A DNA stretch of 12,477 nucleotides, taken from NCBI GenBank assembly GCA_002317115.1, contig DCIP01000069.1:1-12477 (forward strand). Direction: 5' to 3'. A program made the translations under genes and the position numbers. The stretch is from Candidatus Scybalocola fimicaballi. Its GTDB lineage: Bacteria; Bacteroidota; Bacteroidia; Bacteroidales; Paludibacteraceae. Below the pieces are notes generated by a model. The model ran no database searches and was not told the DNA's origin. It saw nothing but the letters and a program-made list of their open reading frames with translations. Shown here in pieces: positions 6,064-12,477 of the stretch. The stretch's first letter is position 1, and each line of letters opens with the position of its first letter.

Positions 6064-7473
6064 TCAAAACTCAAATGCTCCAGCATCAGGAAATTCGTCG
6101 TCGACACGACTTTTACCATAAATGTCAGTTGCACATTCAGGATATATTTTCAAAATGGCATCCGAACCAACCGTACGAGCTGGATTCAAGGAATCAGGTC
6201 GGAAATCAACATAGAATCTATTTATCCACTTGTTGGATGCTGAATTATAGAATTTTAAATCAGCATTCCACTTGTTTCCATAATTATTAGCACCAGTCAA
6301 CGAATCCTTCTGGCTGATTGTGCAACAAACAATATCCAGACGCATTGTGTTGTCGTTAATACTATCTCTTAAATTATGAGATGTGTTGTCGATATCACAA
6401 GTTTTCGATCCACACACAAGTGAATTATTTAATTCAACTGAAATAGATGTATTCTTATCCACAACGAGTGCTGAACGTTTGCCTGACAAAGAGTAATCCA
6501 AATATGAACCAATTGTACAATGATTGAAGAGGTATTTCCCATCACTTAAATATACATTGTACATTCCTCCGTTTGCGAAGAGGGAGTTATAGGCATATAA
6601 GTCACATTCTTCGGCGATCAAGACTCCGTATTTAGCATTGTAAATCTGAGAGTTACCAATCGTCACCTTTCTTTCTGTCAATGCAGAGTCAATCACCAAA
6701 CATTGGTGTCCTCCAATAATTGAAGTGGAGATAAATTTGCAATCACCTGATTTTTTTGACAACCAAACACCTTTCCAATTACCTGGAGCAAGGTAATACT
6801 TGGTATCTTTATATAAGTCATCACCACGGAAATATCTCATTTCAATAGGACTGTCGACGGTACCGTTGCAATTCAACATTCCGTCGACGTATAAACTTGC
6901 TCCATTATCGAAATAGAGACGAACTCCACCGTCTATATTTAGTGTTGCTCCTTCTGCCACTTTCAAAGTATCTTTGATGAAATATGGCTGTGTGCTTGAA
7001 AATGTAGTATCGGTTGTAACAACATAATTCTCAAGAATTCTAGGAGTCTCACTATAAGCCGACAAATAGACATAATCAACATTGCCGTTATAAGAAAAGG
7101 AGATAGAATCAAAAAGTGCAAATGGGATTTCTGATCCACTACATTCTCCATTAGTCTGAACGAAGATAAATAAGCTGTCGCCATTAGCGATCTCCACGTT
7201 TGAAACATTATTGGAATTTCGTCCATTTATATTCACCATGAAATAATCACCAGAAGAGGCATAATGGATAGATGCGATATTAATCTTCTCTCCAGAATTA
7301 TTATAAAGCTTTAGTGTTTGATAAGGAGTAGTCTGGCCTCCGAATATAGTGTCGAATTTAACAGTATCTGTTGAATACTCAAGACGATACTTAGGATCCG
7401 TAGTTATCTCGTCGTCTTTACACGAAGCAAAAGCGACAATCAAGAGAAATATATAAAAAACTATTCTTTTCAC
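6064..7473 (-). CDS. Surface/periplasmic lipoprotein: beta-sandwich plus right-handed beta-helix
   Basis: A 469-residue lipoprotein (lipobox FASC, Cys18, followed by KDDE). Residues about 30-140 form an Ig-like/ASH-type beta-sandwich with the Bacteroidetes pattern VKFDTIFGGQTTPYQTLKLYNNSGEKINIASI and GDSLFIFVQ. Residues about 165-415 are a right-handed parallel beta-helix, shown by regular short coils such as ATLNIDGGVRLYFDNGASLYVDGMLNCNGT, GNWKGVWL and GVLIAEECDLYAYNSLF. The C-terminus has DIYGKSRVDDEFPDAGAFEF, a frequent closing sequence in this family. Beta-helices bind or cut polysaccharides, or act as adhesins; no lyase active site is evident. Its ATG overlaps the stop of the Kelch gene by 4 bp, so translation is probably coupled. 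It likely faces the periplasm or cell surface with the Kelch protein. Confidence 0.87.
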   Translation of the reverse strand: MKRIVFYIFLLIVAFASCKDDEITTDPKYRLEYSTDTVKFDTIFGGQTTPYQTLKLYNNSGEKINIASIHYASSGDYFMVNINGRNSNNVSNVEIANGDSLFIFVQTNGECSGSEIPFALFDSISFSYNGNVDYVYLSAYSETPRILENYVVTTDTTFSSTQPYFIKDTLKVAEGATLNIDGGVRLYFDNGASLYVDGMLNCNGTVDSPIEMRYFRGDDLYKDTKYYLAPGNWKGVWLSKKSGDCKFISTSIIGGHQCLVIDSALTERKVTIGNSQIYNAKYGVLIAEECDLYAYNSLFANGGMYNVYLSDGKYLFNHCTIGSYLDYSLSGKRSALVVDKNTSISVELNNSLVCGSKTCDIDNTSHNLRDSINDNTMRLDIVCCTISQKDSLTGANNYGNKWNADLKFYNSASNKWINRFYVDFRPDSLNPARTVGSDAILKIYPECATDIYGKSRVDDEFPDAGAFEF

Positions 7474-8750
7474 TCAATTGAATATTTTAGTACACTCTTC
7501 TGAGGTGAATTCAAATCGTTTTCACCACATACTAAGTAGAATGAGCCATTCAACACAAATGATGATGATTTCTTTCTAATTTCACCAAACGATCCCATAG
7601 TAGCCCACTCGTTTCCATCAAACGACAAGAATCCTGACTCTCTACCAATCTCTCCTTCTCCACCTGCAACATAACACTTGTCTCCAGCCGAGAATCCAGA
7701 TGAGTAAATCAACTCCTCACAACCGGTGTAGGCGATTTCCCATGTGTCTGTGGTAATATTATATTTATAAAGATCTGTGTTCTTGATTTTCGACTTTAGA
7801 TTGTAACCACCTCCGACATACACTTCATTTTTCAATGTGAAAGTATAGCAACCTGTCAAAGCAACTGGAAAATCATTCATTTGTGACCAGCTGTTTGTTA
7901 TCGGATTATAACTCCAAACTTCATTTGTGTATGCGTCTTTCTCTTTATAACCACCTACTACATAGCCTTTTCCATTTGCCACAAATGATACAGAACCTGT
8001 TCTTCCGATTGCTGGGAACGACTGCATCTTCTTCCATGTGTCATTTGTTACATCGTAAGCGTAAGTTGATGTATTATAACCGTTTATAGAAATATCATAA
8101 TATCTTCCCAATGTCACGTAAGCAGTTTCGCCAATCACAAAACTAACAGCCATGTCAAGTCCTATCGACGGGAAGTCGCTCAACTGCGACCATGAATCAG
8201 AAATAGGATCATATCTCCATAGGTCGTTGTAGTATATTTCATCACTCGAAGATGAACTTTTTCCAAGTCCATAATATCCTTTGTCTTTTAGAGAGAAGGA
8301 AATACCACCACTTCGTAATCCACCCTCAAATGGAGCAACCTGTGACCATACATTGGCAAGGTTAAAATTCTTATCGATGTTAAATGATTTAGTCTTCGTT
8401 GTGGCATAACTCATATAATTGCCAATCATATATGAGTAATAGTACTTTTTATTACGTTGCAATCCAGGGACGACGCAATAAATAGTATCGTTCACTTCTG
8501 AAGCCTTAACTTCAGTGTATTGAGACATGTCGGAATTTTCAGAGATTTTAAGTGTTACAAAATCAATGTTTGATAATTCTACATCACTCTCAATCACACC
8601 TCTGATTGTGACTCCTGTCTCCTCATCTGCACCCACAACCTGAGTGTTAATGTCGACCTGGCGAATAACTGGTTCAGAATCGTCATGACACGCCGACAAA
8701 CCGAGTACCGTCGACGATAATAAAATATATTTAGTCAAATTCTGTTTCAT
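7470..8750 (-). CDS. Kelch beta-propeller lipoprotein
   Basis: A 426-residue lipoprotein (lipobox LSAC, Cys21, followed by HDDSE). Residues about 40-125 look like a fibronectin III-like beta-sandwich. Residues about 133-426 are a Kelch propeller. Four clear repeats carry the Tyr-x(8)-Trp signature: LWRYDPISDSW, TYAYDVTNDTW, VWSYNPITNSW and LYKYNITTDTW, with Gly-Gly turns GGY (266, 314) and GGE (363). A fifth blade is degenerate (FLSFDGNEW), and the last (VLKYSIE) lacks its Trp strand. VWSQVAPF at 134-141 could close the ring, giving six blades. The role is probably protein or glycan binding; sialate mutarotase NanM is also a Kelch protein, but nothing here points to sialic acid. It lies 3 bp after the barrel gene and overlaps the beta-helix gene by 4 bp. 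Confidence 0.9.
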   Translation of the reverse strand: MKQNLTKYILLSSTVLGLSACHDDSEPVIRQVDINTQVVGADEETGVTIRGVIESDVELSNIDFVTLKISENSDMSQYTEVKASEVNDTIYCVVPGLQRNKKYYYSYMIGNYMSYATTKTKSFNIDKNFNLANVWSQVAPFEGGLRSGGISFSLKDKGYYGLGKSSSSSDEIYYNDLWRYDPISDSWSQLSDFPSIGLDMAVSFVIGETAYVTLGRYYDISINGYNTSTYAYDVTNDTWKKMQSFPAIGRTGSVSFVANGKGYVVGGYKEKDAYTNEVWSYNPITNSWSQMNDFPVALTGCYTFTLKNEVYVGGGYNLKSKIKNTDLYKYNITTDTWEIAYTGCEELIYSSGFSAGDKCYVAGGEGEIGRESGFLSFDGNEWATMGSFGEIRKKSSSFVLNGSFYLVCGENDLNSPQKSVLKYSIE

Positions 8751-8753
8751 ACC

Positions 8754-9368
8754 TTAAAATCTATAACCTAATCCTATTCTAAAATCAGCAAGTTGGAACT
8801 TAGTTGTGTTTATACCAAATTTGACAAGGAATTTGTCGAAATTGGCAATCGCACCAAAATCAAATGTCCAGCCTTCCTTGCTATTGTCGTCTACAACAAG
8901 AAGTGCTCCATCCGCAGTCTCAAACATTAGTCGACGCCATGAATATCCACCACCGGCGTAAACACATAGTTTTGGAAGAAGCTTATGTGTTGCTCCTCCA
9001 ACAATGCTCAATCTCGATACTTCTGTATTGCCAGACAAAAAGGCATGCTTGCCATTTTCATCAATTCCGTCAGCATTGATATGATACTCAAGCGGTTTAT
9101 GGAAATTAAAATTCGTATGGGCTGTGATATATCCACCCCATGTCTCCATGTAAGCTACTGTAATACCGAATGTTGGATCACAATACGATGTGAATCCAAA
9201 CTCACCCAAAGCGTAGATATGTTTAGCGTCGATATCCACAACCATCATCGTGTCGCTCAAATCGACGGGGATATTTTCATAATCATCCTCATTATCAACA
9301 TTTTGTGCAGACATTGAGCCTACAAATAATAACAATGTCGATATAATTAAAAATATAGTTTTCCTCAT
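8754..9368 (-). CDS. Outer-membrane beta-barrel protein
   Basis: A 204-residue protein with a signal peptide (MRKTIFLIISTLLLFVGSMSAQ; cleavage likely after SMSA or at AQ), then an acidic linker 24-45 (NVDNEDDYENIPVDLSD). Amphipathic beta strands alternate with turns, for example GEFGFTSYCD, GITVAYMETWGGYITAHTNFNF, CVYAGGGYSWRRLMFE and FLVKFGINTTKFQLADFRIGLGYRF. The C-terminal Phe and alternating aromatic residues are typical of strands inserted by the BAM machinery. The size suits an 8-stranded barrel. It is the first gene of the four-gene exported cluster and could anchor or receive the two lipoproteins. No narrower family is recognised. Confidence 0.85.
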   Translation of the reverse strand: MRKTIFLIISTLLLFVGSMSAQNVDNEDDYENIPVDLSDTMMVVDIDAKHIYALGEFGFTSYCDPTFGITVAYMETWGGYITAHTNFNFHKPLEYHINADGIDENGKHAFLSGNTEVSRLSIVGGATHKLLPKLCVYAGGGYSWRRLMFETADGALLVVDDNSKEGWTFDFGAIANFDKFLVKFGINTTKFQLADFRIGLGYRF

Positions 9369-9384
9369 ATTAAAAAAATATTGA

Positions 9385-9392
9385 CAAATATA
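9385..9392 (-). promoter_or_regulatory. -7 element upstream of the exported four-gene cluster
   Basis: On the minus strand TATATTTG reads from 9392 to 9385 and lies 16 bp before the ATG of the barrel gene. No TTG or TTTG is seen at the expected -33 distance. The cluster may therefore have a weak or regulated promoter, or be partly read through from the pseudouridine synthase gene, which has no terminator after it. Confidence 0.45.
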
Positions 9393-9417
9393 ATGAAAAC
9401 ATTTGAATTATATTGGT

Positions 9418-11043
9418 TTAGGTCAAGAAAAACGGAGCCTTATCTATGAATGTCATTTCTTTATTTGTAGAAGGATGCGTAAACGTTATCTTCTCAGCGT
9501 GTAGCATCAGTCTGCAATTAATTGATTTACTGCCATATAATCTATCTCCTAAGATAGGTGAATTTGCTCCGTCTTTGCACGACAAGTGCATGCGAATCTG
9601 ATGCGTTCTGCCTGTTTTTGGATAGACATCAATCAAAGCTTTTCCATCTTTTTCCGCCACCACTTTGTAATATGTCTCAGCATATAGTCCAAACTCTTTG
9701 CTGACCATCTGCATCGGTCTGTTGGCGACGTCGGGAGCAAGTGGCAAAATAATGGTTTGCTCTTTGATCGACGGAATGGTTTCAGTCATCGCAACATATT
9801 TTTTCTGAATCGTATGAGTCTCAAACTGTTTTTGCAAATTATGGAAAGCATTGATATTCAACGCAATAATCATTATTCCAGATGTGTCTTGATCAAGACG
9901 ATGAACAATCTTTGGACCATCATAATCTGCACAAATTTTCTCTGCCCACGTCTCCACACTTGTCTGACACTCTTTTCCTCGTACACTCAGTAATCCCGAA
10001 GGTTTTGAAATCACTAAGATATCATCATCTCTATAGAGTGTCTTGATCTCTTCATTTTCATAATCAAAATCCAGTTTATTTGCCTCTAAATCCACACCTT
10101 CAAGCATGAAATTCATGATTGGCAAACACTTGGATCTGCAGGCGTGATAATATGTTCCAGAGTGGCGTACTCGTCCTGATGGAGACTCTCCAACCCAAAA
10201 CTCAGCCATACTGATGGGTTGATAATCATTGCGATATGCATATTCAAGCAGACGTGGAGCTGCGCACTCCCCTGCCCCAGACGGTGGCATAACTTCATCG
10301 CTGAAGATGTCGAGTAAGGTTTTCTCTTCACCTTTAGTATTGTGGAATCTGAAATCTCTAAAAATTCGTCGTTGGAGATTTCGTGACATATTCTCACGCT
10401 CCACCTTCAAATCTTCAATCTGCTTCTTCAAATTGTCGACGGGAATGTTTGCAGCCACTTTCGCCGCTTCAACTTCCTGTTTTAATCTCTTCAACTGATT
10501 CTTCTGCGATGAACTTTCATTGTTCATCGTACGGATTTCCTCTTCGGTAGCGGATCCACGTAAAGAATCGCGAATTGCTTTTTGCTCTTTTACAAACGCT
10601 TGATATTCAGCAAGACGTGTTTCTGCTTCCACCACAATGGCATTCTTAACCGCCATAGCGGATTCCGATTTCAACACGCTTTCTATATGTTTAATATCAG
10701 TGCTCTTGGCTGAAATCTTCTTTTCCCCACGTCGATAATAAGAATCAGGAGTGAGAATATCAAACACAGGAGGCACGAATCCATCATGCTCATTTTTGCC
10801 GAAGATTTGTCCGGAAAACGAAATCAAATAACCTGTTTCGCCAATATTGTTTTTCACTACTAATACTCCGATCATCTTTCCTTTTTCCAACTCAGTTTTC
10901 AAATTTTCATCTGAATCAAGATGAATCAAGAAATCGTTGTAAGCTTCACGCACAGCGTCGGATGGAAGATATGAAAAAGGATCTCCCAACTTTGATGGCA
11001 GTGACGAAAAATCTTTCTTATGGAATATAGTGGTAAAAAACAT
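9418..11043 (-). CDS. RluA-family pseudouridine synthase, long form with N-terminal coiled-coil extension
   Basis: I choose the ATG at 11043 (541 residues, MFFTTIFHKK). The longer frame starts at a GTG (11082) that lies inside a palindromic repeat. The catalytic domain is about 330-541. HRLDQDTSG (382-390) holds catalytic Asp384; DILVISKPSGLLSV, GRTHQIRMHLS (478-488) and GDRLYGS are the other RluA marks. The enzyme should convert uridine to pseudouridine in 23S rRNA or tRNA. The first 325 residues are extra. They contain an alpha/beta region with FSGQIFGKNEHDGFVPPVFDIL, a long charged coiled coil (about 115-225), then ECAAPRLLEYAYRN and YYHACRSKCLP, where Cys260, Cys302 and Cys306 could bind a metal. 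Long versions of this kind occur in Bacteroidetes and some gamma-proteobacteria; the target nucleotide is unknown. It lies downstream of aspS in the same direction, behind a terminator. No good promoter was found. Confidence 0.9.
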   Translation of the reverse strand: MFFTTIFHKKDFSSLPSKLGDPFSYLPSDAVREAYNDFLIHLDSDENLKTELEKGKMIGVLVVKNNIGETGYLISFSGQIFGKNEHDGFVPPVFDILTPDSYYRRGEKKISAKSTDIKHIESVLKSESAMAVKNAIVVEAETRLAEYQAFVKEQKAIRDSLRGSATEEEIRTMNNESSSQKNQLKRLKQEVEAAKVAANIPVDNLKKQIEDLKVERENMSRNLQRRIFRDFRFHNTKGEEKTLLDIFSDEVMPPSGAGECAAPRLLEYAYRNDYQPISMAEFWVGESPSGRVRHSGTYYHACRSKCLPIMNFMLEGVDLEANKLDFDYENEEIKTLYRDDDILVISKPSGLLSVRGKECQTSVETWAEKICADYDGPKIVHRLDQDTSGIMIIALNINAFHNLQKQFETHTIQKKYVAMTETIPSIKEQTIILPLAPDVANRPMQMVSKEFGLYAETYYKVVAEKDGKALIDVYPKTGRTHQIRMHLSCKDGANSPILGDRLYGSKSINCRLMLHAEKITFTHPSTNKEMTFIDKAPFFLT

Positions 11044-11062
11044 TTGAATTACATTAGAATTC

Positions 11063-11090
11063 GTAGAGACGTGGCGTGCCACGTCTTTAC
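11063..11090. repeat. 28-bp palindromic intergenic repeat (REP-like)
   Basis: GTAGAGACGTGGC (11063-11075), a 2-nt centre GT and GCCACGTCTTTAC (11078-11090) form a near-perfect palindrome with one G-T mismatch out of 13 pairs. It lies between the aspS terminator and the pseudouridine synthase start. No T-run follows on either strand, so it is not a terminator. Its core AGACGTGG/CCACGTCT recurs at 4302-4323. Confidence 0.75.
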
Positions 11091-11093
11091 ATT

Positions 11094-11127
11094 AAAAAAG
11101 GGGAGTCGCTTTTTCAAGTTCCTCCCC
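11094..11127 (-). terminator. Rho-independent terminator after aspS
   Basis: On the minus strand GGGGAG (11127-11122) pairs with CTCCCC (11105-11100) across a 16-nt loop, followed by six T (11099-11094). It begins about 24 bp after the aspS stop codon. Confidence 0.75.
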
Positions 11128-11150
11128 CAATTTCAAACAATCAATTATTA

Positions 11151-12477
11151 TCAACCTTTGATGTCTACCTTCAAGCACAACTCCTCAAGCTGAGCGTCGT
11201 CGATAACTGATGGACAATCCATCATTGTGTCACGACCTGAGTTGTTCTTAGGGAATGCGATACAGTCACGGATAGAATCCAAACCAGCAAGCATTGAAAC
11301 GACACGGTCAAGACCGAATGCCAAACCTGCGTGAGGTGGTGCTCCGTACTTGAATGCTGTCATCAAGCAACCGAACTGATCCTGAGCCTTCTCCTGAGTG
11401 AATCCAAGAAGCTGGAACATCTTGTTCTGAAGCTCTGAATCGTGGATACGAACTGATCCACCACCAAGCTCAACACCGTTCATTGCCAAGTCGTATGCGT
11501 TAGCACGTACACGTCCTGGATCAGAATCAAGATACTGTACATCCTCAAGCTTAGGGCTTGTGAATGGGTGGTGCATTGCGTAGAATCTCTGATCCTCCTC
11601 GTTCCACTCAAATAGAGGGAAGTCGATAACCCAAAGTGGAGCAAACTTGTTCTTGTCGCGAAGCTCAAGTCTGTCGCCCATCTCAAGACGCAATGTATTC
11701 ATCTGACCACGTACCTTCATAGCGTCGTCGCCACATAGAACCAAAATCAAATCGCCAGCCTTTGCCTGTGCTTTCTCTGCAATCTTACGCAAAGATGCCT
11801 CGTCGTAGAACTTATCGATGCTACTCTTGATAGTACCGTCTTCCTTCATCTGGATGTAAACCAATCCCTTGGCACCAACCTGAGGACGCTTAACGAACTC
11901 TGTCATCTGATCAAGCTGCTTTCTTGTCCAAGCTGCGCAACCAGGAGCACAGATACCAACAACGAAATTAGCACCGTCGAATACAGGGAATGAGTGACCT
12001 GAAACCAAATCATCACCACCCTCTTTTGCGTTCTTAAGTTCAACAAACTCCATGCCGAAACGCATATCTGGCTTATCTGAACCGAAACGCTTCATACACT
12101 CGTGCCATGTCAAACGTGGGAATGACTCAGTGAACTCAACGCCTCTTGCATATTTGAAGATGTGTTTGATCATACCCTCAAACATCTGAAGAACGTCTTC
12201 CTGCTCAACGTAAGACATCTCACAGTCGATCTGAGTAAACTCAGGCTGACGGTCAGCACGCAAATCCTCGTCGCGGAAACATTTTACAATCTGGAAGTAA
12301 CGGTCGATACCACCTACCATCAAAAGCTGCTTAAACTGTTGTGGGCTCTGTGGAAGGGCGTAGAACTGACCTTGGTTCATACGTGAAGGAACGACGAAGT
12401 CACGCGCACCTTCTGGAGTAGACTTGATAAGCACTGGAGTCTCAACCTCTAAGAATCCCTGAGAGTCAAGGTAACGG
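11151..12477 (-). CDS. aspS: Aspartate--tRNA ligase, C-terminal 441 residues (5' end outside window)
   Basis: The frame is open to the right edge. Before the GTG at 12434 it reads [14 protein letters not shown], which is class II motif 1, so that GTG is internal ([13 protein letters not shown]). Motif 2 is [19 protein letters not shown], and motif 3 is [15 protein letters not shown] near the C-terminus. The insertion between motifs 2 and 3 is the GAD domain of bacterial-type AspRS ([13 protein letters not shown]...[15 protein letters not shown]). Downstream come [18 protein letters not shown] and [11 protein letters not shown]. The ending ([19 protein letters not shown]) is typical of bacterial AspRS. 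The enzyme charges tRNA-Asp with aspartate in the cytoplasm. About 145 N-terminal residues, holding the anticodon-binding OB fold, are missing from the window. Whether it also charges tRNA-Asn depends partly on that missing domain. Confidence 0.98.
   Translation of the reverse strand, partial: RYLDSQGFLEVETPVLIKSTPEGARDFVVPSRMNQGQFYALPQSPQQFKQLLMVGGIDRYFQIVKCFRDEDLRADRQPEFTQIDCEMSYVEQEDVLQMFEGMIKHIFKYARGVEFTESFPRLTWHECMKRFGSDKPDMRFGMEFVELKNAKEGGDDLVSGHSFPVFDGANFVVGICAPGCAAWTRKQLDQMTEFVKRPQVGAKGLVYIQMKEDGTIKSSIDKFYDEASLRKIAEKAQAKAGDLILVLCGDDAMKVRGQMNTLRLEMGDRLELRDKNKFAPLWVIDFPLFEWNEEDQRFYAMHHPFTSPKLEDVQYLDSDPGRVRANAYDLAMNGVELGGGSVRIHDSELQNKMFQLLGFTQEKAQDQFGCLMTAFKYGAPPHAGLAFGLDRVVSMLAGLDSIRDCIAFPKNNSGRDTMMDCPSVIDDAQLEELCLKVDIKG

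Noticed and set aside
8985..9317. 110-residue plus-strand frame opposite the outer-membrane barrel gene
   Set aside because: Opposite strand of a gene with signal peptide and barrel pattern; cysteine/isoleucine-rich with no recognisable motif.
5039..9368. Polysaccharide utilisation locus
   Set aside because: No SusC/SusD pair, glycoside hydrolase or hybrid sensor is present.
11151..12434. AspRS starting at GTG 12434
   Set aside because: Upstream codons encode class II motif 1 ([12 protein letters not shown]); the GTG is an internal valine.

Overview
The window looks like a chromosomal segment of a Bacteroidales bacterium (Bacteroides/Prevotella-like; I cannot name the genus). Supporting signs: AT-rich intergenic DNA; repeated matches to the Bacteroidetes housekeeping promoter (TTG, 19-21 bp, TAnnTTTG); few Shine-Dalgarno sequences; many lipoproteins with short lipoboxes; a YSINGTKL...GFYIENGVKKIK tail of the kind common at Bacteroidales C-termini; and Bacteroidetes versions of AspRS and a long RluA-family enzyme. 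No tRNA, rRNA, CRISPR array, transposase or phage gene is seen. No gene-free stretch exceeds 300 bp.

Left part, plus strand (1-4979). The window opens in the 3' end of a cupin gene (1-360). A lipoprotein fusing a flavodoxin domain to a cyclophilin-like domain follows (567-1694). Next come the C-terminal remnant of an ElaA-type GNAT acetyltransferase (1829-2023) and, 16 bp later, a small nitroreductase (2040-2585) that probably shares its promoter. Then come an MscS-type channel (2665-3576), an exported thioredoxin-fold protein lacking its catalytic residues (3813-4238, with 3795 as alternative start) and an orphan lipoprotein (4455-4979). Most of these are separate transcription units with their own promoter-like sequence, and most end in a hairpin terminator. 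The cupin, flavodoxin and nitroreductase genes suggest a redox/detoxification neighbourhood.

Right part, minus strand (5039-12477). A 15-bp perfect hairpin at 5002-5034 separates the two convergent halves. Reading leftward from the right edge: aspS (5' end beyond the window), a terminator, a 28-bp palindromic repeat, a 541-residue RluA-family pseudouridine synthase, and a tight four-gene cluster. In transcription order the cluster encodes an outer-membrane beta-barrel, a Kelch-propeller lipoprotein, a beta-helix lipoprotein and a secreted endonuclease/exonuclease/phosphatase (EEP) enzyme. Gaps are 3 bp, a 4-bp overlap and 11 bp. All four products carry export signals, so this cluster is the best candidate here for an uncharacterised cell-envelope system. 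What it acts on cannot be read from the sequence.

Other points: four hairpins share RGACG...CGTCT arms, which suggests a dispersed palindromic repeat family partly reused as terminators. The hexamer GTCGAC occurs 13 times, far more than base composition predicts. A 13-bp inverted repeat lies just upstream of the flavodoxin-gene promoter.
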